DNA of 64,000 nt from JAGNRR01 sp965230665 (GCA_965230665.1 CBDDLM010000004.1:1674001-1738000); one strand, 5' to 3'; positions 1 to 7,341 are shown, counted from the stretch's first letter. The notes: generated from the sequence alone by a model not told the origin. A program made the numbers and translations.

Positions 1-13
1 GACATGAATTTTT

Positions 14-169
14 TTAGTCGATTTCAGGCTTGTCACTATCAAATAGTAACCATGATAGTGTGTCAAACATTGCCTCCTCCCAGTTGTTAAGCATTTCACC
101 ATTGTCCATTTTTTTGGATAGCTGGTCTAGCATTTCCTCTGCTTCTTGTTCTTTTTGTGAGTCTATCAT
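14..169 (-). CDS. small phage protein, 51 aa
   Basis: This short reading frame starts MIDSQKEQEAEEMLDQLSKK and ends with TAA at 14-16. It is acidic and probably helical, with no motif I recognise. It lies 11 nt downstream of the next phage gene on the same strand, as expected for the leftward early operon, and that context is the main reason to call it. Function unknown. Confidence 0.5.
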   Translation of the reverse strand: MIDSQKEQEAEEMLDQLSKKMDNGEMLNNWEEAMFDTLSWLLFDSDKPEID

Positions 170-180
170 TTTTTGAGGGT

Positions 181-525
181 TTATTCAGTCGCTTCTTTTA
201 CAGTTATACGAGCTGGGACTAGGAAAAAGTTGATCCTTTTTTTAATAGAGGGATTGTTTTCCGCTTCGGAGTCCAGTAGTGCAATTAAAACTTGTAATGA
301 TTCCAATAGTTTGGGAGCCGCAGCGATAAGCTTGGCATTAGCATCTGCTTCAAGACACAGATTAAGTTTATTTGCATCGCCTTCTCTAAATTTGGCTTCA
401 GGATAATTGTGCCTCCATACTTCAGCAACGCAATTGCTGCCATTTGCCAATATTGTATATTGGAAAGGTTCAAATGATTCTAAATGGTTTGCTGCAACCG
501 TCCATTCTCCTTTTGTATAATTCAT
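181..525 (-). CDS. phage hypothetical protein with ANAKLIAAAPKLLESL motif
   Basis: A 114-residue protein. Residues about 60-78 carry the run ANAKLIAAAPKLLESLQ, which closely matches a stretch (NAxLIAAAPxLLexL) seen in many short phage proteins of unknown function. The N-terminal half (WTVAANHLESFEPFQYTILA) looks like the small beta-rich part these proteins share. It is the last sizeable gene of the leftward phage operon in this window, separated from the upstream genes by a 338-nt stretch holding a tRNA-like element. Function unknown; phage origin is well supported. Confidence 0.7.
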   Translation of the reverse strand: MNYTKGEWTVAANHLESFEPFQYTILANGSNCVAEVWRHNYPEAKFREGDANKLNLCLEADANAKLIAAAPKLLESLQVLIALLDSEAENNPSIKKRINFFLVPARITVKEATE

Positions 526-565
526 ATTCTTTTAGGTGGATTTTTAAAGCCGTCCAAGCTGTTAG

Positions 566-680
566 TTCCTAGTGTGGGATTCGAACCCACACGGTGCTTC
601 TTGTCATATGAGGGCTACTACGTCAAATTATTAAACCCTTCCACACCAACCATGCGTCTAACCATTTTCGCCAACTAGGA
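566..680 (-). tRNA. tRNA-like element, tRNA-Leu-type arms, oversized middle
   Basis: Read on the minus strand, the ends form a perfect 7-bp acceptor stem (TCCTAGT with ACTAGGA, 674-680 and 567-573). A TG at positions 8-9 is followed by a D-arm GCG-AAAATGGTTAGA-CGC (654-671) with the invariant GG. The T-arm is GTGGG-TTCGAAT-CCCAC (574-590), with TTC and the discriminator A. The D-arm resembles bacterial tRNA-Leu. The middle is 63 nt (591-653), about 28-30 nt longer than in a tRNA-Leu, and no standard 5-bp/7-nt anticodon arm can be placed in it. Nested pairings GGTGT/GCACC and AGGG/CCCT are possible. CCA is not encoded; the bases after the discriminator are CTA. It may be a phage tRNA with an unusual insert, a degenerate tRNA, or a tRNA mimic. 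Confidence 0.55.
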
Positions 681-722
681 AACCGAATTTGTTACTAACT
701 CAAATTCAAAATCTTTAATATT

Positions 723-752
723 GCGGCGGGCCGTATTACCCGCCGCCTTTTT
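723..752 (+). terminator. GC-rich hairpin with T-run, terminator-like
   Basis: A perfect 8-bp stem GCGGCGGG / CCCGCCGC (723-730 and 739-746) with an 8-nt loop is followed by CTTTTTC. The T-run makes it a factor-independent terminator for plus-strand transcription. On the minus strand, the direction of the phage genes, there is no T-run, so there it would act only as a stable hairpin between the DUF3164-like gene and the tRNA-like element. Confidence 0.55.
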
Positions 753-863
753 CAACATGCGTGTTTCAGCGCGGAGCGAAGACAGGGCTACACAATTTTG
801 ATGGATTATCCCTGCTGTACACCATCTTATCCTCATCGCTTGATCCGCTTTCATGGAATTATA

Positions 864-1493
864 TTAGATTGATGAAAAGTTTAGTTGAACATCATCATAT
901 CCGCCTTCAGCATTTCGTATCCATACTCTGAAGTATGTTTTACTTCGTGGCCGTCGAATAGCTTTGTCAAGTAAATGCATTGCCTCTTGATACTGCGGAG
1001 ACTTTATACGTGAGGCGTGCTTTTTAAGGCTTAGTACTTTTTTGACATCAAGTTTACCGCGACTTGTTTCAAATGCCGATTTAACCAGTGCAACAATGAA
1101 CTCTTTTTCGCGGTTAATGTTATCATCGATAAAGGCCATAAGTTTAGCTCTTACGTTTTCAATACCTAAATCATCAAAGGTTATTTGTTCGTTTACGTTT
1201 ACTTCGACCTTAACCGATCGGTCAAAGTTGTAAAGGGATACATTGCCCTTATTCTTGCCTAACTTTCCATTGTTCTCAGCCATGTATTGTTCGTATAGTT
1301 CCCGTACGGTAACTTGAACATGGTCTTTGAACTCAACTAATTTCGCATTGAGGCTAATCGCAGTTCGGGCAATTTTAGCTAGTTCTCGCTCAGCTTTTTT
1401 TTCATATTTGGTTAACCTGTTGTTCGGTATTGCCATTCCTGATTCTTCCTTCCATAATTTATCGGAAGCCTTGTGTTGTTTAAATGTGTACAT
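864..1493 (-). CDS. DUF3164-like phage protein
   Basis: A 209-residue protein resembling the DUF3164 family, found next to the transposition genes of Mu-like phages and of unknown function. The body (residues about 45-205) has the expected pattern: a long N-terminal helical part, a central VNEQITFDDLG stretch, the helical ALVKSAFETSRGKLDVKKVL segment, and a C-terminal part ending in a beta-rich YFRVWIRNAEGGYDDVQLN stretch. An inner ATG at 1436 (MAIPNNRL) is an alternative start. It is separated by 8 nt from the next upstream gene, consistent with one early operon. Family assignment is by resemblance only. Confidence 0.7.
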   Translation of the reverse strand: MYTFKQHKASDKLWKEESGMAIPNNRLTKYEKKAERELAKIARTAISLNAKLVEFKDHVQVTVRELYEQYMAENNGKLGKNKGNVSLYNFDRSVKVEVNVNEQITFDDLGIENVRAKLMAFIDDNINREKEFIVALVKSAFETSRGKLDVKKVLSLKKHASRIKSPQYQEAMHLLDKAIRRPRSKTYFRVWIRNAEGGYDDVQLNFSSI

Positions 1494-1501
1494 AATATTT
1501 A

Positions 1502-1720
1502 CTATTTTATTAATGAAAGATTTTTGTTGTGTTTTAGGTATTGGTACGCATATCTAAAGCGTACTTTGTTCATCTCATACGTGCCAGTAAGAACACCATA
1601 GAGGTATTTTTTATGAGCCTTATCTTGAATGCTCGTTGCATTATTAGCAAGCTCAATATCACGCCACAGCGTGGCCATATCTTTAGGTACATTACCTTGT
1701 GTTATTTCATGTGTTAGCAT
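1502..1720 (-). CDS. small phage protein, 72 aa
   Basis: A small protein beginning MLTHEITQGNVPKDMATLW. No known motif is visible; it is basic towards the C terminus (YQYLKHNKNLSLIK). Its start overlaps the end of the upstream gene by 7 nt, which supports translational coupling and so a real gene. Function unknown. Confidence 0.55.
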   Translation of the reverse strand: MLTHEITQGNVPKDMATLWRDIELANNATSIQDKAHKKYLYGVLTGTYEMNKVRFRYAYQYLKHNKNLSLIK

Positions 1721-2037
1721 AGCTGTTGATTTATTTCGTTTTTAATTGTATGTACTGCGTTACCAATTAGGGTAAATATTGGAAAAGGGTTGCACTCGTA
1801 AAACTTCATAAAGGCTGAGGCTGTTGTTGCATCAAGTGTTATACTATATTTCGCTTTGTGGAACTGTAGCCTTCCAATCATTTTATGGTTCCATTTAGTT
1901 AGCACTCCAATTGCAACACGCTTTCCCCAATCTGTTTGTGTATCGGTAGCATCGGCCTCAATAGGTAAGTTGTGTTTGAGGTCTGTCGCTATTGCTAGAA
2001 GCTCGTTGTTATTAATTTTTAGTTTTACTTTTTTCAT
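1714..2037 (-). CDS. phage hypothetical protein, 107 aa
   Basis: A 107-residue protein starting MKKVKLKINNNELLAIATDL. It has mixed alpha/beta character and no recognisable domain. It overlaps both neighbours by a few bases (2034-2037 upstream, 1714-1720 downstream), the tight packing expected of a phage early operon. Function unknown. Confidence 0.6.
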   Translation of the reverse strand: MKKVKLKINNNELLAIATDLKHNLPIEADATDTQTDWGKRVAIGVLTKWNHKMIGRLQFHKAKYSITLDATTASAFMKFYECNPFPIFTLIGNAVHTIKNEINQQLC

Positions 2038-2423
2038 ATTGTAAAAGGGAATTTGTTTTGTAGACTATGAATTAAATTATCAAGAAAGGTGTGATAGCCA
2101 CGAGTGGTTTTAATTACTTTAAGTGAGTTGATAACAGTTGCATGATTGCGGTCTAGGTATCGACCAATTTCACTGAGGTTGTATTCGTAATACTCATGTG
2201 CTATATAACAGAACAAGTGACGAATGAACTTTACCTTATTGCGTCTATCTGAAGCTTTAATATGCCTTGGACTGAGCGATGTGATTGAACAAATTATTTC
2301 AAGAATTTCTTCAAGACTAAGAAGTGGATAATGTCTTCCTAGAACTTCATTCCTAATCTCTATAACCAATTTTTGGCCGGGCTTTGCCGTAAGTACAATA
2401 TGTTTTATATCAATATTACTCAT
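2034..2423 (-). CDS. stand-alone DnaA domain IV-like DNA-binding protein
   Basis: The 129-residue protein matches the C-terminal DNA-binding domain IV of DnaA from about residue 35 to 105. A LEEILEIICSITSLSPRHIK helix pair is followed by a basic SDRRNKVKFIRHLFCYIA segment, then LSEIGRYLDRNHATVINSLK. The last run aligns with the DnaA signature, where RDHxTVxxA is usual and RNHATVINS is found here. There is no AAA+ ATPase part. In DnaA this domain reads DnaA boxes, so here it probably binds phage or host origin-like sites. It lies in the early operon between genes of unknown function and overlaps both neighbours by 4-8 nt. Confidence 0.75.
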   Translation of the reverse strand: MSNIDIKHIVLTAKPGQKLVIEIRNEVLGRHYPLLSLEEILEIICSITSLSPRHIKASDRRNKVKFIRHLFCYIAHEYYEYNLSEIGRYLDRNHATVINSLKVIKTTRGYHTFLDNLIHSLQNKFPFTI

Positions 2424-2859
2424 GTCTTAATTGCTTTATAAATGCCCGTTGTTGGTCAAATACACGGCCTATGGCAGCAGCTTCGCTTTCTTCCATTACA
2501 CGGCGTTTGAAATAGGTATGCGTGAGGTATTCTATACTATGGCGGTACTCATAGAACATGCGGCGTTCTCGTAAGGTTGGTAGATGTATATCATGGATAT
2601 TGCGTAAGTCGCGAAGGTTCCACTGATTTACCCACCAACGGCAATAAGCTGGACTTTCACCATAATAGTTTATTACTTCAACAGTACCAGCATTGTGTAC
2701 CATGTACTCATACATACGTTCCAGTTGGAATGTGGTGTACTCCAATTCTGTCCATTCAAGAGCAGCACAAATAACTTCTTTGTTCTCTTGATACCGTTGT
2801 TTTATTTCCTTTTGTGATTTCATGCTTTTGGGGTTGGGTTTATTTATGTTGCTTGGCAT
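2416..2859 (-). CDS. phage hypothetical protein, 147 aa
   Basis: A charged, tyrosine- and tryptophan-rich protein; the middle carries YGESPAYCRWWVNQWNLRDL. No family recognised. A second ATG at 2823 (MKSQKEIKQRY) is an equally plausible start and would drop a Pro/Asn-rich 12-residue leader. The C terminus (RVFDQQRAFIKQLRHE) overlaps the DnaA-like gene by 8 nt and its start overlaps the upstream small gene by 20 nt. Function unknown. Confidence 0.6.
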   Translation of the reverse strand: MPSNINKPNPKSMKSQKEIKQRYQENKEVICAALEWTELEYTTFQLERMYEYMVHNAGTVEVINYYGESPAYCRWWVNQWNLRDLRNIHDIHLPTLRERRMFYEYRHSIEYLTHTYFKRRVMEESEAAAIGRVFDQQRAFIKQLRHE

Positions 2860-2992
2860 AACGGTTTAGCCATAATGCCATAGCTGCACATAGTGCCTCT
2901 TTAAAGCACTTTCTAGTTGCCGCTGCTGTTATCCCGTGGGATGTGATGTGTAATGAGATTTTGTCTCTTAATGTCCATGTTAGTATTTCCAT
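2840..2992 (-). CDS. small phage protein, 50 aa
   Basis: A 50-residue frame from the ATG at 2990-2992 to the TAA at 2840-2842. It begins MEILTWTLRDKISLHITSHG and ends in an amphipathic Ala/Cys-rich helix (KCFKEALCAAMALWLNRYA). It starts 3 nt after the ATPase gene and overlaps the next gene by 20 nt, filling what would otherwise be a 135-nt gap in the operon. No function is apparent. Confidence 0.5.
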   Translation of the reverse strand: MEILTWTLRDKISLHITSHGITAAATRKCFKEALCAAMALWLNRYAKQHK

Positions 2993-2994
2993 AA

Positions 2995-3924
2995 TTATGC
3001 TGCTATTGTTTTAAATAAGTCTGCGTTGATTGGTGTTTTAAATTCGTGGTGCTCACGAAGTGCAGCGGTTACTAATTCGGATAGATGACCATAATCGTGA
3101 ACATTCTTATTGAGATAGTTAATGGCCCCTTGACCAGTGATCCCAACTTGACGACAGATGAAGGTTATATCATCCTCGCTCAGTGTAATTAGAATAACCC
3201 ATGAGCCTTTAAAACGGCGATTAATCTGAGGATAACAATAGCGTTTTTTCTCTGCCTGCAATGCCCACTTTTCTTTTATTCCCATGCCACATAAAACAAT
3301 ACCGCATTGCTTCTCTAATTCATCACAGATACCTTTGATGGCATCTAGTACAGCCTCCTTCTTTACGTTCTCAGCTTCATCAATTATGAGTAGTGGACGA
3401 TGCATTGATTTGAGTTTACTGGTGATTGCTCTGCGTATAACGTAACGGCTCCCACGAGTATCTACTCCTATCTCACGAGCTATAGCCAACATAAAGTCTT
3501 TAGGGTTCATGTCTCCACTACATTTGATGACGTAAGTTTCATTTACATTTAGTCGGCGGTACATGTCAAGCGCATGCGTTTTACCACTACCAGTAAAACC
3601 ATCAATGCCAACACGAGATCTATTCTTTTTGGCACGATTACAAGCCTTTACGATGAGCTTATAATTGATGGTGTCAAAGTGTTGCCAATAGCTTACTTCG
3701 TATTCATGGCCAATGTGAAAGGCGATTTGCTCAAACCATTTGTCTTTAATAGAAATGGTTTTGTCACCCATTTGATATTCGTTCCATAAGCCTTTTTGAA
3801 TGGCGTTGATGTAGCTGCTGTTTACCTTAGATACTTTGTGGAGTTCACGTGCGCTAATTTGCTGCTCGTCCATGTAGGTGAGCATTGCAAGTTGGATTTG
3901 TTTTTTTACATTTTCAGTTAGCAT
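2995..3924 (-). CDS. MuB-like AAA+ ATPase, transposition target protein
   Basis: A 309-residue P-loop ATPase. An N-terminal helix-turn-helix-like part (about 1-60) precedes the ATPase core. Walker A is GFTGSGKTH (109-117) and Walker B is LLIIDEAE (178-185); a polar C-terminal helical part follows. This HTH-plus-AAA layout and the place directly after the transposase gene match MuB and its relatives, which bind target DNA, activate the transposase and give target immunity. It is 27 nt downstream of the transposase gene on the same strand. Named from domain layout and context; IstB/TniB-type ATPases are the nearest alternatives. Confidence 0.85.
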   Translation of the reverse strand: MLTENVKKQIQLAMLTYMDEQQISARELHKVSKVNSSYINAIQKGLWNEYQMGDKTISIKDKWFEQIAFHIGHEYEVSYWQHFDTINYKLIVKACNRAKKNRSRVGIDGFTGSGKTHALDMYRRLNVNETYVIKCSGDMNPKDFMLAIAREIGVDTRGSRYVIRRAITSKLKSMHRPLLIIDEAENVKKEAVLDAIKGICDELEKQCGIVLCGMGIKEKWALQAEKKRYCYPQINRRFKGSWVILITLSEDDITFICRQVGITGQGAINYLNKNVHDYGHLSELVTAALREHHEFKTPINADLFKTIAA

Positions 3925-3951
3925 ATTCTTTTGGGTTTTTGGTGTTAGTAA

Positions 3952-5946
3952 TTATGAATATTGATCTTTGCGCTCAGCCATTTCGCGGCGCATTTGTTCT
4001 ATTGATTTTGTGGGTTTAGTTGGGTTATCGTTTACTTGTTCTTCGTATAGATCAGCTTCAGCCGCGTTCATTACTTCTTTACTGATTACTGTAAAGCCAG
4101 CGTTTACAGCTGCGTCACTATTGCTTACCATTTTGGCTACTTTTCGCTTGTGTTCCATAATGGCCTTTTGATCTTTTTTGACCTGTAGCTTTTCGTTAAT
4201 CAATTCACGTTCACCTTCGCGGTAATCTTGCACGGCCATTGGTAGGCGCTCTTTATTTTGGGCCATAGCGACAAAGCGTTCATCTTTAGTGTACAATGCA
4301 ACTTCGTTCATGCTATGAGGGTTGTATCGTACACGGAACTCGACACCTATGTTTTGCGTAGCAAACTCTAGGTCAGCTATTCGACCATCCAGTACTTCAT
4401 AATAATGCTTGATGCCTTTTCGCTCCATTTTAATGCCAAGGCGCGTGTAGGTTATTGGTGATTTTGTCCACTCCCATAGTAACTCTCGCTCATCGGTAGC
4501 GGTCATTGTTTGACATTCAGGGTTTTGTTTGGCCAGCCACATTTCTTTTGCACTTGTTCTCTTACCATCTTGTCCTTTGTAGTTATTCATTACCTCAAAC
4601 CATAGCGACTGTGCTTTGATAGCCTCTTCTTTATTAGCGTAAGGGATAATTGCTTCAGGGTTGATTTTTGATTGCTGTGATTTGGATTGGATATTCTGAC
4701 CTGTAAAGGCATCATCGTATCTCATAAACTCACGCTGTACCTTACCGAAATAACGCTCGATCAATTTTGACTGCCCGTTATATGGCATACATGGAAAGTG
4801 AAGTGTAGAAAGCCTTTCGTAGAAACTATTGGCACTATCTCCATCGTATTGCATTTGAAATGGGAGCTGTCCGTTTGATCGTCTTACCGCCATGCGGAAT
4901 GCTTCACGTACATCAGATGCTTTTACACTACCTTCTACAAAGCTCCAGCCTAACCAATAGCCGCTATGTGCATCCATTATTGCATATACATTGAGCGATG
5001 CTTTGGTATCCTTGCCTTTTTTGTAATAGAGGTTTACTTTGGTATCATCGCCAACCCACAGTGCATTTGGCAGATTGGGCTTGAAGCGTATTTGGGTGTT
5101 CTCGTAAAGGGGTTTCCAAGCTGAAAAACCGTGACGAGTTAAATACCATACAGGCTTAACATTAGCGCGGTTTAGATTATTAAATACAGTTGCTTCTGTA
5201 ATAGGAAAGCCTTTCCAGTTGTTCTCTTTAGCTGTATCGTTGATCCAACGGGTGACCATTGGAGTAGTATACTTCTTAGAATCACCATAGTAGTCAATGA
5301 GGTATTGAAGAACCATATCATCGACTTTTTGAGTATTGGTATTACCAAACTTTTTGCTAATTAAGGCGGTGATTCCTTCTTTACGATATGCTCTGAGCTT
5401 ACGGCGTAGTACATTATCGTTGGTTGGCAATTTTGCACCTTTGGTATTGGCAATAGTTACTGCAACCTCTCTAAAAGTGGCTACGCTATTTATCTGAAGG
5501 GTGGTAAGCACGTGCTTTTGGCTTTTGAATCCTTCGTCTATCAAGCGTAGCCAACGGCTTTGTAGAATATATAAGTTTTTAGTTTTTGCTGGCAAACAAG
5601 TCAATGATCGGTTAGCTATTTCGCCAGTCTCAAAATCAGAGGTTGAGCGATCAATAGTGTATTTATCTAAGGCCCTTCTATCCGTTGACTTGACAGGTGG
5701 TAACCATTTGGCTATTTGAGATTGTAGGTAATACTCTCCTGGCTCTATGCCTCCGCAAAGTATAGTTTCAACTAACTTCTGATATTTGGGGCGAAGTTCA
5801 GCGTAAACAAATAAGGCTTTTCGGCGGTCTGCTGGGTCTTTTATTTTACAAGGAGCTGACCACTTTTCTATTGTCTTTGGAGATACCTTGCACTTTACCA
5901 TTTCGGTAAATTCGATACAAAGCCCTATGTCCATCAACAACCTCAC
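3952..5946 (-). CDS. MuA-like DDE transposase
   Basis: A 664-residue transposase that would cut the phage ends and join them to target DNA. The N-terminal third looks like DNA-binding helical domains. The RNase H-fold core begins near NALWVGDDTKVNLYY, with likely catalytic residues D300, D368 (MQYDGDSANS) and E397 (GQSKLIERYFG). The D-E spacing (about 29) is shorter than in Mu itself. The C-terminal part resembles the Mu transposase C domain. Length fits MuA (663). The start at 5946 is GTG; an ATG lies 4 codons in. It sits 3 nt after the small regulator and before the MuB-like gene, the standard ner-A-B order. Confidence 0.92.
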   Translation of the reverse strand: MRLLMDIGLCIEFTEMVKCKVSPKTIEKWSAPCKIKDPADRRKALFVYAELRPKYQKLVETILCGGIEPGEYYLQSQIAKWLPPVKSTDRRALDKYTIDRSTSDFETGEIANRSLTCLPAKTKNLYILQSRWLRLIDEGFKSQKHVLTTLQINSVATFREVAVTIANTKGAKLPTNDNVLRRKLRAYRKEGITALISKKFGNTNTQKVDDMVLQYLIDYYGDSKKYTTPMVTRWINDTAKENNWKGFPITEATVFNNLNRANVKPVWYLTRHGFSAWKPLYENTQIRFKPNLPNALWVGDDTKVNLYYKKGKDTKASLNVYAIMDAHSGYWLGWSFVEGSVKASDVREAFRMAVRRSNGQLPFQMQYDGDSANSFYERLSTLHFPCMPYNGQSKLIERYFGKVQREFMRYDDAFTGQNIQSKSQQSKINPEAIIPYANKEEAIKAQSLWFEVMNNYKGQDGKRTSAKEMWLAKQNPECQTMTATDERELLWEWTKSPITYTRLGIKMERKGIKHYYEVLDGRIADLEFATQNIGVEFRVRYNPHSMNEVALYTKDERFVAMAQNKERLPMAVQDYREGERELINEKLQVKKDQKAIMEHKRKVAKMVSNSDAAVNAGFTVISKEVMNAAEADLYEEQVNDNPTKPTKSIEQMRREMAERKDQYS

Positions 5947-5949
5947 CTA

Positions 5950-6195
5950 CTAAATTCCTTTATTGATAATTTCTTTGGTTTTGAGGATTGCATTTTGAAT
6001 ACCATCTTCTAAAATGCAAGTTGCTACTTGTATATTTTCACCAACTTTAGTCTCATTTGACCGTTTTCCAGCCCATACAAGATTGACCATTTGTGGTGTG
6101 CAACCAACTATTTGAGCAACTTGACAAGGCCTTACGTGTTGAGGGCGGTCATTTTTTTTGTTACTTTTCGTTTTATTTGCCTTAGATTTGCTCAT
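5950..6195 (-). CDS. Ner/Cro-like small DNA-binding protein
   Basis: An 81-residue basic protein. After a Lys/Asn-rich N terminus, residues about 22-50 (RPCQVAQIVGCTPQMVNLVW) look like a helix-turn-helix. It is the first gene of the leftward operon, divergent from the repressor and just before the transposase, the position of ner in Mu. Its likely job is to turn down early and repressor transcription after infection. The sequence does not look like a close Ner relative, so the name rests on size, HTH and position. Confidence 0.65.
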   Translation of the reverse strand: MSKSKANKTKSNKKNDRPQHVRPCQVAQIVGCTPQMVNLVWAGKRSNETKVGENIQVATCILEDGIQNAILKTKEIINKGI

Positions 6196-6220
6196 TCTGT
6201 TTCCTTTCGGACAACAAATA

Positions 6221-6240
6221 TAAGCGACATAATTCGCTTA
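6221..6240. promoter_or_regulatory. candidate phage operator, inverted repeat
   Basis: In the 57-nt divergent gap between the Ner-like gene and the repressor lies TAAGCGA-CATAAT-TCGCTTA, a perfect 7-bp inverted repeat with a 6-bp spacer. A half-site (AATTCGCC) recurs just inside the repressor gene. It is well placed to bind the repressor or the Ner-like protein and switch between the two divergent promoters. Confidence 0.6.
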
Positions 6241-6252
6241 ATCCAAAAAAAT

Positions 6253-7146
6253 ATGCAACAAAATTCGCCTATTAAACAAAGAATGCTTGAAGTCCTAGAA
6301 AACAAGGGGCTTAGCAAGTATGCTTTTTATAAAGATTCAGGCATGACAAGAGGTGTTTTGGATAAAAAATCAGGTATTTCTGAGGATAACATAGCGAAAT
6401 TTGTCGCCTATTTCGAAGATGTAAATTTAGTTTGGCTGGTAACTGGTGCTGGTGAAATGTATGGCAAGGACAAGTTACAAGAGGTAATAGACAAAGCTGA
6501 CAGCAGTATTCCCGAAAAATATCGCTCAAAAATGGGGGGTAATTTGGGGGGTAATTTGGGGGGTAATGACCAAACTGAAAAAACTGCACCTAATATTGCA
6601 CCTAATAACAAAAAAGGCGATACGGCACCAGAATATGAGGGCAGGCAAAATATTATCCTATTTGACCAAAAACTTGCTGCTGGTTTCCCTGAAATAGTAA
6701 CACAACCCACAGAAATAGGGAGTTTGCCGCGATTTACACTACCACAGCTTATGTTCCGTATGGGTACATATTATTGCTTTCAGATAAAAGGCGATAGTAT
6801 GCATCCTACTGTAAAAGATAAAGAGTGGCTAATTACTCACTCTTACAATGTGCCGCCTAGTGAAGTTCGTGGAGGCCGTGTATATGGCGTATTTACTAGA
6901 GATTACGGCATTGACGGTGCTTTGTGTAAGCGTTTATACCATAAGAAAGGTGAGAAGTCCATTAAGTTCGTAAGTGATAATGAAACACATGCGGTATATC
7001 GGGAGCCTTTTGAAAACGTCCTGTACATATTTGAAGCGGTTGTACGTATATCCGACGACTTTAGGAACTGGAATAGTGATTTAAGGCGTGATATAGACTC
7101 TTTGCGTACTCGTATGATGAACATTGAACGAAGGTTGCCTGAGTAG
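6253..7146 (+). CDS. LexA/CI-like self-cleaving prophage repressor
   Basis: A 297-residue repressor starting MQQNSPIKQRMLEVLENKG; an in-frame extension upstream to 6091 would cover the divergent promoter region and is rejected. Residues 1-65 form an XRE-type DNA-binding domain. A flexible linker (about 90-125) contains a Gly-Gly-Asn repeat. The C-terminal S24 peptidase domain has the cleavage site LAAGFP (A143-G144), Ser182 in GDSM and Lys226 in ALCKRL. In this family RecA-coated DNA triggers self-cleavage, so DNA damage should induce the phage. It is divergent from the early operon, as the c gene is in Mu. Confidence 0.9.
   Translation: MQQNSPIKQRMLEVLENKGLSKYAFYKDSGMTRGVLDKKSGISEDNIAKFVAYFEDVNLVWLVTGAGEMYGKDKLQEVIDKADSSIPEKYRSKMGGNLGGNLGGNDQTEKTAPNIAPNNKKGDTAPEYEGRQNIILFDQKLAAGFPEIVTQPTEIGSLPRFTLPQLMFRMGTYYCFQIKGDSMHPTVKDKEWLITHSYNVPPSEVRGGRVYGVFTRDYGIDGALCKRLYHKKGEKSIKFVSDNETHAVYREPFENVLYIFEAVVRISDDFRNWNSDLRRDIDSLRTRMMNIERRLPE
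6534..6567 (+). repeat. 12-nt in-frame tandem repeat in repressor linker
   Basis: Almost three copies of GGGGGGTAATTT (6534, 6546, 6558) code for a Gly-Gly-Asn-Leu repeat in the repressor linker. Because the unit is a multiple of three, copy-number change would alter linker length without breaking the frame. Confidence 0.85.
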
Positions 7147-7189
7147 TAAGCAGGGCTTAACTACGGTTTAAATGATGTCTATAAAGGTG

Positions 7190-7341
7190 TTAATTGGTGC
7201 TTTTCGATGGGTTAATGTGGTTTAATTGGTACTTTTCGTTTTTATATCCTATATGGTAGAAATAGCCGCAAAGCTAGTATTTGTGCGTTTTTCGCACATT
7301 TTTATATATTTATTCTTTGGTACTTTTCGTTCTTACCCCCA
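7190..7341. repeat. Mu-like phage end: three transposase-site repeats and presumed terminus
   Basis: TTGGTRCTTTTCG occurs at 7194-7206, 7226-7238 and 7317-7329, all in the same orientation, between the repressor gene and the host gene. Spacing is 32 and 91 nt. Directly repeated, unevenly spaced sites at the repressor end match the L1-L3 layout bound by MuA. Reading outward the last site is followed by TTCTTACCCCCA; the CA at 7340-7341 would give a phage end starting 5'-TGGGGG on the minus strand, consistent with the TG ends of Mu-type elements. The exact last base is inference, because the other end is outside the window. Confidence 0.65.
7282..7304 (+). terminator. terminator-like hairpin after the repressor
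   Basis: TGTGCG-TTTTT-CGCACA (7282-7298) forms a 6-bp stem followed by TTTTTA. It is positioned to stop repressor transcription before the phage end and the convergent host gene. Confidence 0.5.

Larger units (their letters stand above)
526..863. other. non-coding phage interval with tRNA-like element and hairpin
   Basis: This 338-nt interval has no convincing gene. It holds the tRNA-like element at 566-680 (minus), a GC-rich hairpin at 723-752, and AT-rich flanks. The short reading frame crossing it on the plus strand (484-678) runs antisense to the tRNA-like sequence and is not credible. Confidence 0.6.

Noticed and set aside
484..678. 64-codon plus-strand reading frame
   Set aside because: It runs antisense through the tRNA-like element, whose conserved arms explain the sequence; it has no protein-like features.
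6091..6252. Upstream extension of the repressor reading frame
   Set aside because: It overlaps the Ner-like gene and the divergent operator region; the ATG at 6253 begins the proper HTH domain.
6534..6567. Phase-variation switch in the repressor
   Set aside because: The repeat unit is 12 nt, so changes in number keep the reading frame; only linker length would vary.
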